A stretch of DNA of 64,000 nucleotides from Leptobrachium leishanense (GCA_009667805.1 CM019065.1:21913822-21977821); one strand, 5' to 3'; shown: positions 44,472 through 54,649, numbered from the stretch's first letter. Numbers and translations are program-made. The notes: generated by a model not told the origin, from the letters alone.

Positions 44472-47400
44472 TCAGTGAGTTGGGTGGTAGGCTTCCCTAA
44501 ATAGGAACGTTTTAAGGGATCGTTTGAAGGAAGAGAAGTTAGGGGAAAGTCTGACAGTACGAGGGAGAGCGTTCCAGAGAGTGGGGACTGCGCGTGAGAA
44601 ATCCTGCAGTCTATCATGGGAAGAGGTGATGCGGGGAGAAGCTAGTCGCAGGTCACTGTTTGACCTTAGGGAGCGGGCTGGGGTGTATTTGGTGATTAGT
44701 GAGGACAGGTAGTGGGGCGCTGAGTTAGTGAGGGTTTTGTAGGTAAGGATAAGGATTTTGAACTTAATTCTGCAGTGGATGGGGAGCCAGTGAAGGGACT
44801 CGCAGAGGGGAGCGGCAGAGACAGAGCGGCAGGTGAGGTGAATTAGCCTGGCGGAGGCGTTCAGGATGGATTGTAGGGGGGAGAGGCGGGACAGAGGGAG
44901 GCCAGATAAGAGATTATTGCAATAGTCGAGTCGGGAGATTACCAGGGCGTGTATGAGTTGTTTTTGTTTTGTGGTGACAGCGGTAAGAAATGGCCGAATT
45001 CTGGAAATATTACGCAGTTGGTATCGGCAGGAGGAGGAAAGAGACTTGATGTGGGGGATGAAGGAAAGAGCAGAGTCAAGTGTAACTCCAAGACAGCGAA
45101 CTTGGTTTGATGGGGAGATGGTGATACCCTCCACCGTGATAGAGAAGTCAGGAGGTGGGGAGGCATTAGAGGGAGGAATAAGTAGGAGTTCAGTCTTTGA
45201 CATGTTGATCTTTAGGTGGTGGGAGGCCATCCAGGAGGAGATTCCAGATAAACAGTCACTGACTTTTGAAAGGACAGGGGGAGAGAGATCAGGGGTAGAG
45301 AGGTAGATCTGAGTGTCATCAGCGTAGAGGTGGTAATTAAAGCCAAAGCTATTGATGATTTTGCCCAGGGAGGAGGTGTAGATGGAAAAGAGCAGAGGAC
45401 CAAGGACAGAGCCTTGAGGTACACCAACAGATAGAGTCAATGAGGAGGAGGAGTTACCAGCAAAGGACACACAGAAGGACCTGTTGGATAAATAGGAGTC
45501 GACCCAAGCGAGTGCAGTGTCACCGAGACCCAGAGAGTTGAGGGTCTGTAGAAGGAGGGGGTGGTCAACAGTGTCAAAAGCAGCCGAGAGGTCAAGCAGG
45601 ATGAGAATAGAATAGTGGCCGTGTTTTTTAGCAGTTAGGAGGTCATTGGTGACTTTGGTGAGGGCAGTTTCAGTTGAGTGTAGGGACGGAAGCCAGATTG
45701 CAGGGGGTCAAGTAGGGAATTGGAGGACAGGAAGAGGGAGAGGCGGTTGAAGACTAGTTTTTCTAAGAGCTTTGATGTGAAGGGAAGCAGGGATACAGGC
45801 GGTAGTTGGATGGAGAGTTGGGATCTAGGGATGGTTTCTTTAGTAAAAGGGGTAACTAGCGTGTGTTTGAAGGTGGATGGAAAGGAGCCAGTGGAGAGAG
45901 ATAGGTTGAAGATGTGTGTGAGAGCAGGGGTGAGGGAGGAGGAGAGGGGAGGAATTAGATGTGAGGGAATGGGGTCAAGCGGGCACGTGGTGAGATGTGA
46001 GGAGGACAATAAGGAATTGACTTCCTCCTCAGTGGCTGGGAGGAAGCGCCAGAGGGTGGCAAAGGGGACCTCTGGGAGTGGAGGTGGCAGATAACTATCT
46101 TGTGTTGGGATGTTGCTTCTGATAGTTAAAGTTTTACTGAGGAAGTAGTCTGCCAGGTCTTGAGCGCTGAAGGCAGCTGAGGGGGGAGGTGCAGGTGGGT
46201 AGAGGAGGGTGTTGAAGGTGGACCAGAGCCGTTTAGGGTTGGAGGACAGCGTAGATATAAGAGATGAGAAGAAGGATTGTTTGGCCAAGTGGAGGGCAGA
46301 GGTGTATGACCGGAGAATAAATTTGAAGTGAACAAAATCAGCTTCAGAGTGGGATTTCCTCCAGGCACGCTCTGCAGTGCGGGAGCATCTTTGCAGGTAG
46401 CGTGTCTGGAGGGTGTGCCAGGGCTGAAGCTGGCGGCGTGGGGCCTTACAGAGTCGAAGAGGAGCAAGAGTGTCTAGAGCAGAGATAAGAGTAGTGTTGT
46501 AGTGATTAGTGGCAGCATTAGGGCAGGTGAAGGATGAGGTATGAGGTAGGTGGTGAAGTAGGTTGGAGAATTGATGGGGGTCCACAGCATGTAGATTTCT
46601 GCGAGTGTGTGTGCGGGGTGGGGGAGCAGGGTGTTTAGGAAGTCCAGATAGGTTGAAAGAGAGAAGGTGGTGGTCAGAGATGGGGAAAGGGCGACAATTG
46701 AACTCAGAAATGGAGCAGAGGTTGGAAAAGTCAAGGTCAATAGTGTGACCATCGCGGTGGGTAGGGAGGAGGGAGGATTGTGTGAGTCCAAGGGAGGACG
46801 TGAGTGAAAGAAGTTTGGAGGCAGCAGGGGTGGAAGAATCGTCAATGGGAATGTTGAAGTCCGCGAGAATTAGGCATGGAAGATTAGAAGACAGGAAGTG
46901 AGAAAGCCAGGTAGCAAAGTGGTCAAAGAACTGGGAGGTTGGTCCCGGTGGGCGGTAGATGACTGCCACCCTGAGAGCCAGAGGAGAGAACAGGCAGATG
47001 CAGTGTGTCTCGAAGGAGGAGAAGGAGAGGGATGGGGGTGGAGGGAGATGCTGGTAGGTGCAGGTGGGAGAGAGCAGGATTCCGACCCCGCCACCATTTC
47101 TCTCACCCAGTCTGGGGGTATGGCTCAAGTGTAGACCGCAATGTGAGAGCAGCAACGGAGGCCGTGTCAGAGGGAGTTAGCCAGGTTTCAGTTAAAGCTA
47201 TGAGGTTGAAGGAGTTTGAAAGGAAGAGGTCATGGACGGCTGTGAGTTTGTTGCACACAGAGCGAGCGTTTCAGAGGGCGCAGGAGAAAGAGGACAGGCG
47301 CTGTGTGATTATGGGAATGAGGTTGCTGGGCTTGCAGGGAGGTGATTTGTGTGTGATGGAGATAGGATGAGAGGGTGGTATTGGATGTGTTGTGGGGCCA

Positions 47401-47792
47401 GGGTTAGGGGATATGTCACCTGAATAGAGTAACAGCAGGAGGGTGAGAAAGAGAAGGTGGGAATGGGATTTGTGGGAGTGATTGGCAGCACGAGAGATAG
47501 AGGGAGACCATGTTCTGAGGAAACAAAGGAGCTCACGCGAGGCCATCATGTGGGACGAGAGGAGGGAGGGAGAGATGCAGATAGTGTAGGGGTCGGTGGT
47601 AGAGGGGCAGGAGTTCCATTTAAGGAGAAAGGTAGAAGTAAAGAGTAGAAGCGTGAGAGAAAGCATGATATAGATGTGCGTGTACCCAGAGTAAAAAGTG
47701 GGCTTTGCAGTTCCTTCCTCCAGTCCCTCCACTCCAGGAATCAACTCTGAACGTCCACTTAGGGTGCCACTTGGGAATGTCACAAGAGCCAA
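44472..47792 (-). pseudogene. L2-type LINE ORF2 (endonuclease and reverse transcriptase)
   Basis: The N-terminal part has a hydrophobic stretch followed by YSGDISPNPGPTT (near 47410), placed where many such LINEs carry a 2A-like sequence. The endonuclease follows: NARSVCNKLTAVHDLFLS, ALTETWLTP, LADFNIPIDD and SDHHLLSFN. The reverse transcriptase has [40 protein letters not shown] and the catalytic LYADDTQIY (near 45325), then [14 protein letters not shown] and a final [10 protein letters not shown] region. Breaks occur near 47290 (stop), 47100 and 45640 (frameshifts), but the RT active site is intact. Confidence 0.88.
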
Positions 47793-48050
47793 GGCTCAGT
47801 GGAGCCACTCTTAAATGTTATATAGGGCAGACTGATTACTTTTTAACTGCCTGAATGCAAACACCTGAAGCTGGATGGGCTGTGTCAATACGGCAGGAGA
47901 TTCACATGCTAATTAGCAAAGCAAATGATGGAGAAAAACAAAAATAAATAAAAAAACAGAAAAAGACCATGGTAACGTTACAATGTGGGTGCCTGCGAAT
48001 ACTGGGTGATGGGGGTCCTACCAGCAAAAGTATGCAGGGGATCAGTTGAG
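47726..48050 (-). repeat. L2 5' region, inner tandem block
   Basis: It shares with 50983-51281 the words CAGGAATCAACTCTGAACGT, GCTCAGTGGAGCCACTCTTA, CACCTGAAGCTGGATGGGC, ATGTGGGTGCCTGCGAATAC and AAAGTATGCAGGGGATCAGT, in order and with few differences. As the untranslated start of an L2, it is a candidate promoter block. Confidence 0.85.
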
Positions 48051-48063
48051 ATGTGGGTGTCTG

Positions 48064-48598
48064 TGTCAGGTTTAATACCTTGCAGGTACTTGCCTTTCAG
48101 GTTATGAGCCCAATATGCAGGTCTTTGGGATGCACACAGTTCGTGGGAGAGGAGAATCACACAGGAGGGCTGTGGGACAGGACACAATGAGACTCACAGG
48201 TTGGCTGAGGGTGATGGGGAAAGCAGTCCTTGTGTCGAGGTATGAAGATAGGATGGTTGCTCCTGGGAGAGCATGTGGGATTAGGGAGGATGGATGGGTC
48301 GTTGCTCCTGGGAGAGCACGGTGGGATAATAGGGGGAAATACAATGAGTGGATAAGGAAAGCAGGTTTCTGGAGCTTGGTCTTTGCAGGTCTTGTTCATA
48401 AGAACAGCAGACAACAATGAAGCATTGGGCAAAGGGTGTGTGGAGTCTTTATTGATTAGGCAGAGGGGTGTGTCATGTGACCTGTGGGGTGTGTGGTTTT
48501 AACTGTTTATTAGCTGGTTCACAGCAGAAGGGCAGCACCTTTCATGGAGCTGCCACTTTCATGGAATGACACAGGAATGGACAGGTACGGTCCTGACA
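48064..48598 (-). repeat. LTR (3' LTR of the gag-only element)
   Basis: Starts TGTCAGGTTTAATACC, ends GTACGGTCCTGACA. It pairs with 50348-50884. Confidence 0.9.
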
Positions 48599-48630
48599 GT
48601 ACCCCCTCTTTAGAATCGCACTCTGGGCGA

Positions 48631-50301
48631 TTAAGTGACCGGAACTCCAGCCTGGGTACGCATCTTTCTTTGGCATCTTCTGGTTTTAGCTTTGGAGCCG
48701 TTACTGATCACCTCGGGGGTCTCACTCTGGGTCACGTCATTGGTTGGTAGGTCATTTGCATTTTCTGATGTGCCATCAGAGGTCAGAGGATGCAACGGGG
48801 GCTTTGGTGGATGCTGGAGGTCTGCCGCATCTGCAGCGCGGCTGTAGACAGTAGCCAAGGTGTCCTGTACCTGTACCACCAAGGAATTATGGTTGCCCTG
48901 GATGTCCTGTACTGTACGGGTGAGTGCTTCCATCTGGGTTGCCAAGGTGGTTACTGCAGCAGCGATCATCAGGACATCACTGGATGAATCGGCATCTCCA
49001 GAAACTGGTGCGGCAGACGTGGTGGGATCCTCCACGGTGGGTACACGTTCTGGAGGTAGGGGATCCACGCCCGTGGGATCTTGGGGAACATTGTCACGGG
49101 TAGTGACAGGGTCCATGGAGTGTTCATTAGGAGTAATATGCCCACTCCGAGGAGCTATGGGAGGAACGCTGGTAGCACTGGCTATAAAGTGCTGCCTGGG
49201 AGTGATAGGTGTCACAGCAGGTTCAATCTCCATAGGAGGGCGATCAAAAACATGAAAGTCTGCTTCTCGCACAACCGTCCCATTTGACCCATAGACAAAT
49301 CCAGGTGGTAAGGGTTTCATGGTTATTCTGAGTCCTTCTGGAGACATAATGGTGGCATCTTCCACCGTAAATCCCACATATCCCGCACGCTGACCTGGGG
49401 GTCCTTGTGAGCGCCAGGCTGTTTGTGGGTCACAATCATCGGAGTCCTCAGAGTCCCAGACCCCTGGTGCATATTCATATATGGGGTGATAAGAGGACAA
49501 ATCTTGCTGGTAGGGAGTACCGGTAGTACTGGCCACAAGGTGCTGTCTGGGAGTGATGGGTGTGCTGATTGAAGTCAGAGCAGTCTCCATCTCCATAGAA
49601 GGGTCAGACTCCTCAGACACTGGGTATTCTTGTTCCATAGAGTCAGATTCCAGGAATTCTGTGGGTTCTGTCTCCATGGGCAGTACTTCATCCTCATCCT
49701 CCCCAGAGCTAGCCTCCAGGGACACCGAACCTCTGGGCACCACAGGTGTGGATCTTTTGGGGGTAGGTTTCGGTGTGGGAGGTTTCCTGGGAGTTGATTT
49801 GGGCGCTTTCACTGGCTTTGGCACTGGTGCAGGCTTTGGTGCTTTAACAGACCTGGGCTTTGGTGCAGGCACGGTAGCTTTCACTGGTTTTGGCGGCGGT
49901 GCAGGCTTGGTCACTTTACCAGACTTAGTCACTGCGGCAGGCTTAAGAATTGCTGCAGGCTTAGGCCCTGATGCAAGCCTGGTCTCTTCACGAGGGGGCA
50001 GCGTGATCTTGACACGAGGCATACTTCTTGGCATTGGAGTTTTTACAGACCTTTGCCCAGGAATTTCCTTCTTGGGTGGTCTTATCGGGCAATCTACCAA
50101 GAAATGGTTGGAACCCCCACAGTACAGGCAGAGATTGAGGGTCTGCCTTCTGGTACGCTCCTCTGGAGACAGGGGATCACGTTTCTTCCCAGCAGGAGTA
50201 CGCACCTTAGTGGAGGTGTCCCATATGGTTTGCAACAGCTCCTTCATGAGGGTGGACAGGTGCTGGAATAAGTCCTGGAAGGTTCTCTGAATCACCTCCA
50301 T
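48631..50301 (-). CDS. Gag-like protein with CCHC zinc knuckle, 556 codons
   Basis: The frame is open from the ATG at 50301 to the stop at 48631. Near residues 55-70 lies a zinc knuckle, CLYCGGSNHFLVDCP (C-X2-C-X4-H-X4-C), as in Gag nucleocapsid. A basic Lys/Pro-rich region (residues about 110-185), acidic segments, and two copies of a TPITPRQH motif follow. The C-terminus has a helical stretch (TTLATQMEALTRTVQDIQGN) of the kind usually found near the start of Gag. No capsid or protease motif is recognisable. A short upstream frame (MKPGENEFAVMQL) begins five bases after the LTR and ends at the main ATG. Probable role: particle or RNA-binding protein of the element. Confidence 0.78.
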   Translation of the reverse strand: MEVIQRTFQDLFQHLSTLMKELLQTIWDTSTKVRTPAGKKRDPLSPEERTRRQTLNLCLYCGGSNHFLVDCPIRPPKKEIPGQRSVKTPMPRSMPRVKITLPPREETRLASGPKPAAILKPAAVTKSGKVTKPAPPPKPVKATVPAPKPRSVKAPKPAPVPKPVKAPKSTPRKPPTPKPTPKRSTPVVPRGSVSLEASSGEDEDEVLPMETEPTEFLESDSMEQEYPVSEESDPSMEMETALTSISTPITPRQHLVASTTGTPYQQDLSSYHPIYEYAPGVWDSEDSDDCDPQTAWRSQGPPGQRAGYVGFTVEDATIMSPEGLRITMKPLPPGFVYGSNGTVVREADFHVFDRPPMEIEPAVTPITPRQHFIASATSVPPIAPRSGHITPNEHSMDPVTTRDNVPQDPTGVDPLPPERVPTVEDPTTSAAPVSGDADSSSDVLMIAAAVTTLATQMEALTRTVQDIQGNHNSLVVQVQDTLATVYSRAADAADLQHPPKPPLHPLTSDGTSENANDLPTNDVTQSETPEVISNGSKAKTRRCQRKMRTQAGVPVT

Positions 50302-50347
50302 TACAGCTGCATTACTGCAAACTCATTTTCTCCTGGCTTCATTGTAA

Positions 50348-50884
50348 TGTCAGGTTTAATACCTTGCAGGTACTTGCCTTTCAGGTTATGAGCCCAATAT
50401 GCAGGTCTTGGGGATGCACACAGTTCGTGGGAGAGGAGAATCACACAGGAGGGCTGTGGGACAGGACACAATGAGACTCACAGGTTGGCTGAGGGTGATG
50501 GGGAAAGCAGTCCTTGTGTCCAGGTATGAAGATAGGATAGTTGCTCCTGGAAGAGCATGTGGGATTAGGGAGGATGGATGGGTCGTTGCTCCTGGGAGAG
50601 CACGGCTGGGATAATAGGGGGGAAATACAATGAGTGGATAAGGAAAGCAGGTTTCTGGAGCTTGGTCTTTGCAGGTCTTGTTCATAAGAACAGCAGACAA
50701 CAATGAAGCATTGGGCAAAGGGTGTGTGGAGTCTTTATTGATTAGGCAGAGGGGTGTGTCATGTGACCTGTGGTGTGTGTGGTTTTAACTGTTTATTAGC
50801 TGGTTCACAGCAGAAGGGCTGCCACTTTCATGGAGCTGCCACTTTCATGGAATGACACAGGAACGGACAGGTACGGTCCTGACA
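50348..50884 (-). repeat. LTR (5' LTR of the gag-only element)
   Basis: It shows the same ends and length as 48064-48598, with a few substitutions and single-base length changes (for example near 50600-50625). The high similarity points to a recent insertion. Confidence 0.9.
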
Positions 50885-50982
50885 GTCTGTGAATAGTGGG
50901 TGATAATGTCTTACCTGTGGAGAGAGGAGACACAGGAATTAGAGATCGTGATGGTGGATGGCATAGGGGATCTTGGATAAAA

Positions 50983-51281
50983 CTCCAGGAATCAACTCTG
51001 AACGTCCACTTAGGGTGCCAAAGAGCCAAGGCTCAGTGGAGCCACTCTTAAATGTTATATAGGGCGGACTGATTACTTTTTAACTGCCTGCATGCAAACA
51101 CCTGAAGCTGGATGGGCTGTGTCAATAGGGCAGGAGATTCACATGCTAATTAGCAAAGCAAATGGTGGAGAAAAATAAAAATAAATAAAAAAAACAGAAA
51201 AAGACCAAGGAAACGTTACAATGTGGGTGCCTGCGAATACTGGATGATGGGGGTCCTACAAGCAAAAGTATGCAGGGGATC
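50983..51281 (-). repeat. L2 5' region, outer tandem block
   Basis: This is the second copy of the block at 47726-48050 and forms the 5' tip of the L2, ending at the target duplication AGTCTTGCACCT (51282-51293). Confidence 0.85.
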
Positions 51282-51468
51282 AGTCTTGCACCTAAACTGT
51301 GGTCAGGTGCAGGCTGTAACCAATTACAAACTTCAGGCCAGTGGAAAAAGTGCATTGTGGTCCATTGTGATGCATTGTAGGCGAACAAGCGGCGAACACG
51401 AGGAAATGTTCGTAGTTCGAATCGAATTCTGAACACATCGAACCGAACAGCTCATTCCTAGTCCTCAG

Positions 51469-53077
51469 TACCCTCACACTCCCCCTTTCTCGGCCCATTC
51501 TCTCCCCTGCTCTTCATTCTTTCCCTAGAACCCTTCCTAGAAGCAGTCCACCAGCACCCTGATATCTCCGGGGTCTTGGCGTAAGCTAGCTCCCATAAGG
51601 TTGCAGCTTATGAGGTTGACCTCCTTTTCTTTGTGTCTCACCCGACGATTTCCCTGCCCAAAATCCCGGCGGCCTTCGAGGAATACCATGTGTTAGCTGA
51701 CTTTAAGATTAACTTCTCTAAATCCTCGATTTTTGAATGTCTATGTCCCCTCCCACGAGTAATTTCCATGCGCCCTACCTTCCCCTTCCAACGGGCCAGT
51801 TCACGACTTAAGTTTCTGGGGGTTTGGGTGACGATGGACCTCACACGTCATTACGCTGAAAATTTCTCTCCAATATTGTCCACCCTCCACCAAGACATCA
51901 AGGCCTGGAACTTCCCTCACAACTCCTGGTTGGGTTGGGTGTCAGTCCTTAAAATGAATATCCTGCACAAACACCTTTACCTGTTTCAGATGATTCCCAT
52001 CGTCCTTCCCCATGCCTTCTTTGCTGCCCTCCGCTCCCTGCTGGCTTAATACATATGGCAGCACGCTCAACCTTGCCTACGGTTCGACATCCTGACTCCA
52101 GGGCTCAGGGGGGTTTGGGTGTCCTAGACTTCTCCCGCTACTAGGCTGCCTGCCATCTTCTGCGGGCGACGGAATGGATCAGGGAAGGGGTTTTTGAAGA
52201 GGTGGACGACTGTGGAGCAGACGTTGATCAGGGGTTCCACTGGAGGTGCTACCCTGGTTCGCATGGCCAGGGCCTTCCCTTTCACACTGGCCACCCTCCA
52301 GTGCTGGCATCCGGATGCGGCACAATCTGGCCTGACGACCCACTCCTCACCGATGATGCTGATCACATTTTGTCCACTCTTCTTGTGACACCTAGGACCT
52401 CAGGCGCTCATCTCACTGGTTAGCGCCCCGTACCCAGGGCCCTCTCACGGTCAGACTTGACACCTCTTAGATCCCTGTTAGGGGACCGGCTCCCCAATTT
52501 CATGCACCACTTCAAATATCATCAGGTCACTGAGTTCCTCCGTACTACACTATGGCCCCATTTGCTCAGCCGCTCCCTCACCCAACTGGTGCGTCGCTGT
52601 GCCTCGCCTGCCCCCCGACTAATGGGGTGTCCTTCATGTACTCCCTGCTCAGAGATGCTGCCTCCGCGGTACCCCCATTCATGGGCAAATGGGAAATGAT
52701 GCTGAACTGCACATTCACGGATAAGCAATGGCTCGCCATCTGTGATCTAACACACCATTGTTCTGAGGCCAGTAGAACCCAGGAAATGGCATATAAATTG
52801 TTGTCACTTGTTGTCACAGGTATTACACCCATCAACATTTACATACGTTTTCCCCCCTATACGTCTCCGGACTGCTGGCGATGTTACAGGGTCCCTAGGT
52901 CTGGTCTTCATTTCTTTTGAGAAAGGATTTTACCAAAAAGGATACATTGAGATTTCTCTCGTTTTCAAGTATGTCCTGGGTGGCGAGTATGTACCGTTAG
53001 ATGGTGGGACTGTCCCCTGATCCACTGGTTTTGGTCTAGTCTACGCTCCATTGCATGTGATCTTATCGACCCCCCCA
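51469..53077 (+). pseudogene. L1-type LINE ORF2, part 2
   Basis: It continues the reverse transcriptase from the far side of the 13-kb hAT. The catalytic motif, usually YADDLLFFVS, here reads YEVDLLFFVS (51606-51635). FKINFSKSSIFE, RLKFLGVWV (51800) and LHQDIKAWNFPHNSWLGWVS (51880) are typical L1 wording. A decayed C-terminal region runs to 53077 with stops and frameshifts. A SINE fragment lies at 52915-53002. It is cut by the second hAT at 53086. Confidence 0.85.
52915..53002 (-). mobile_element. SINE fragment, 3' part only
   Basis: It contains AAGGATACATTGAGATTTCT, TTTTCAAGTATGTCCTGGGT and GGCGAGTATGTACC, which match the reversed tail of the SINE at 19620-19835 and the copy at 53290-53480. 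The tRNA-like head is missing. Confidence 0.65.
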
Positions 53078-53289
53078 CCTCCCTTCAGTGGCGTCACTAG
53101 GGTTGGTGTCACCTGGTGCGGTAACTCACGGTGTCACCCCCCCTGAGGTTTAAGCAAAATTATTTAAACTGTTGTTACTGATATGCAGAACTCCCATATA
53201 ACATTGAATGTAAGACAATAGTAGTAACATTAATTGCTAGTAAAGTTACTCCATAATATTAGCAGATCATATGAATATAAAGGAATTTG

Positions 53290-53480
53290 AATTATTTTTA
53301 CCAGGAAGGATACATTGAGATTTCTCTAGTTTTCAAGTACGTCCTGGGTGGCGAGTATGTACGGTTACGTGTCGTGCCCAAAGACACTTACTGGAGAGGT
53401 GCTCGTCGGGATCGAACCCATAACTCCACAGGCTCTCTCCACGCAGAGCAGTGATAATACCTCTACTCCACCCAGCCGGT
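53290..53480 (-). mobile_element. tRNA-derived SINE, reverse orientation
   Basis: Reversed, it shows GGTTCGATCCC (B box, GGGATCGAACCC on plus at 53409), AAGTGTCTTTGGGCACGACA, the CATACTCGCCACCCAGGACG region, and CCTTCCTGGTAAAAATAATT. This matches the SINE at 19620-19835. Confidence 0.72.
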
Positions 53481-53499
53481 AATAGGCTCATGCACATTG

Positions 53500-53665
53500 C
53501 TGTGAGTTTTATTGTTGTGGAGATCTGTGATACACTGATAAACTCACAGTAATCGTCAATGTGCGGTGTGTATCACAGATCTCCACAACAATAGAACTCA
53601 CATTAATCGGCAATGTGCGGTGTATTATTGTTGTGGAGATCTGTGATACACTGATATACTCCACA
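53500..53665. repeat. Repeated and inverted GTGGAGATCTGTGATAC block
   Basis: ATTGTTGTGGAGATCTGTGA, followed by ACACTGATA, occurs three times in alternating orientation, with TCAATGTGCGGTGT between the copies. It can fold into stem-loops. It lies in the left part of the second hAT. Confidence 0.8.
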
Positions 53666-53681
53666 CATTGCTGAACACTTT

Positions 53682-54579
53682 CAGGGTATTTCAAAGAGAA
53701 TCGATAAGTCACCGCACGTTCGGTGACTTTTTGTTCTCTTCAATTCGGTTCGTTTTGCCGATCCCATTTCGGCGACCCTGCGGTGTATTCAGCAAGCACC
53801 ACAAGGCCATCGAAGTGCAGGGAAAAGCTGCCGAAAAGCTGCTGAAAACTCACCACAAAAACCTGGCGAATGCACACCGAAAACGGCAAAAACATCTGGA
53901 TGAACCCGCCGAAAACGCCGTAAAAACCCGAGCAGGAGCCGATCACACGCAGCGCAGCCTCCGGAAAAAGCCGAGACCGCAGACGAGTGAAGTGAATAAA
54001 TTAGGAAAACAGTTTGCATGAATGTGTGAAAAGTGAAACGCTGTTTGCAAAGAAACTACTTAGCGAAAATGTCTGAAATTTACATATGAGGTCCAGGGAA
54101 TGATAATAAAATGGGCTGTTACAGAAAAAATAAGTAAAGTTAAAAAAAAAAAAAATCGGATTTAAAAAAAAAAGAAAAAAGAAAAATGCTTAAAATATCC
54201 GAAAAAATCTATAAATAAAGAGACTCTTTACTGCAGAAATTTATAATGAACGGTTTATTAGATATTGAATTAAAACGAGAATATTTTTAACATTGAAGCC
54301 TATGGGATTCGCCTGAATAAACCACCGAATGGCAGGGCATTAGGGGAACCTTTCACTGCTGGTTTTTGCTCTCTGAATAGCCGAAGCAGTGCTTTTTTAT
54401 GGGGATTTCACTGCCCTCGGACAGGCACCGAACAGGCACCATATGTACAGGCAATTCGCCAGGATTTGGCGAATTGTCTGCTCTCTGGATAGCCGAATGG
54501 CCAAGAAAGGTAACCGAACGCTGATTTTCAGCTTTCGGTTACCTTTCTCCAGCCATTCGAATCTCTTTGAATTACCCTG
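53682..54579. mobile_element. Family A DNA element, uninterrupted copy, about 900 bp
   Basis: The ends are CAGGGTATTTCAAAGAGAAT and AATCTCTTTGAATTACCCTG. Subterminal hairpins are present at both sides (GTCACCGCACGTTCGGTGAC and TAACCGAACGC...GCTTTCGGTTACC). The interior has an AT-rich block with AAATAAAGAGACTCTTTACT and GGTTTATTAGATATTGAATT, in which other copies were hit. It is non-coding; the 117-codon frame at 53668 is low-complexity. No clear duplication flanks it, so the superfamily is not assigned. Confidence 0.78.
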
Positions 54580-54649
54580 TGTAAGTTTTATTGTTTTTTT
54601 ATTAATATTACTAGGTGTAAAGCCTGCCCAGAGGGCAGTCTATTGATAA

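Larger units (their letters stand above)
48064..50884 (-). mobile_element. Gag-only LTR retrotransposon with 5-bp duplication
   Basis: The two LTRs are 48064-48598 and 50348-50884, both TGTCAGG...CCTGACA, differing at roughly ten positions. GTCTG is duplicated at 48059-48063 and 50885-50889. On the minus strand the polypurine tract AAAGAGGGGGTAC ends against the 3' LTR (48598). No usual tRNA-type primer site follows the 5' LTR. The internal region is only 1.75 kb, with one open frame and no protease, reverse transcriptase or integrase. It would need enzymes from another element. It lies inside the 5' part of the L2. Confidence 0.87.
44251..51281 (-). mobile_element. Full-length L2-type LINE with 12-bp target duplication
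   Basis: AGTCTTGCACCT is duplicated at 44239-44250 and 51282-51293. The 3' end (low coordinates) has the L2-type tail: TGTACAGCGCTGCAGAATAT, GCGCTTTATAAATAAAG, then (AAT)n. The 5' end (high coordinates) carries two tandem copies of a roughly 300-bp block. The coding region is at 44472-47792. A gag-only LTR retrotransposon (48064-50884) sits between the two 5' blocks. Both ends being present makes it a full-length insertion into the hAT. Confidence 0.87.
38423..51460 (-). mobile_element. Autonomous-type hAT element, 13 kb with insertions
   Basis: The ends are TAGGGATGAGCTGAAC (38423) and, reversed, TAGGAATGAGCTGTTCGG (51460). GTCCTCAG is duplicated at 38415-38422 and 51461-51468, and L1 sequence continues across the gap. 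Removing the TTAA element (42440-43638) and the L2 (44251-51293) leaves about 4.8 kb, a normal size for an autonomous hAT. It carries a broken transposase on the minus strand. Non-autonomous relatives in this window are at 6797-12693 and 21514-22095. Confidence 0.88.

Noticed and set aside
44953..47370. Plus-strand frames opposite the L2 coding region
   Set aside because: Shadows of the LINE reading frame on the other strand.
49553..50290. 245-codon plus-strand frame
   Set aside because: Antisense shadow of the Gag-like frame; Gly/Val/Phe repeats mirror its Lys/Pro repeats.
54605..54640. First reading of the Helitron H3 left end as a TIR transposon start
   Set aside because: The two ends are not inverted repeats of each other; TC start, CTAG end, hairpin and A|T insertion fit a Helitron.
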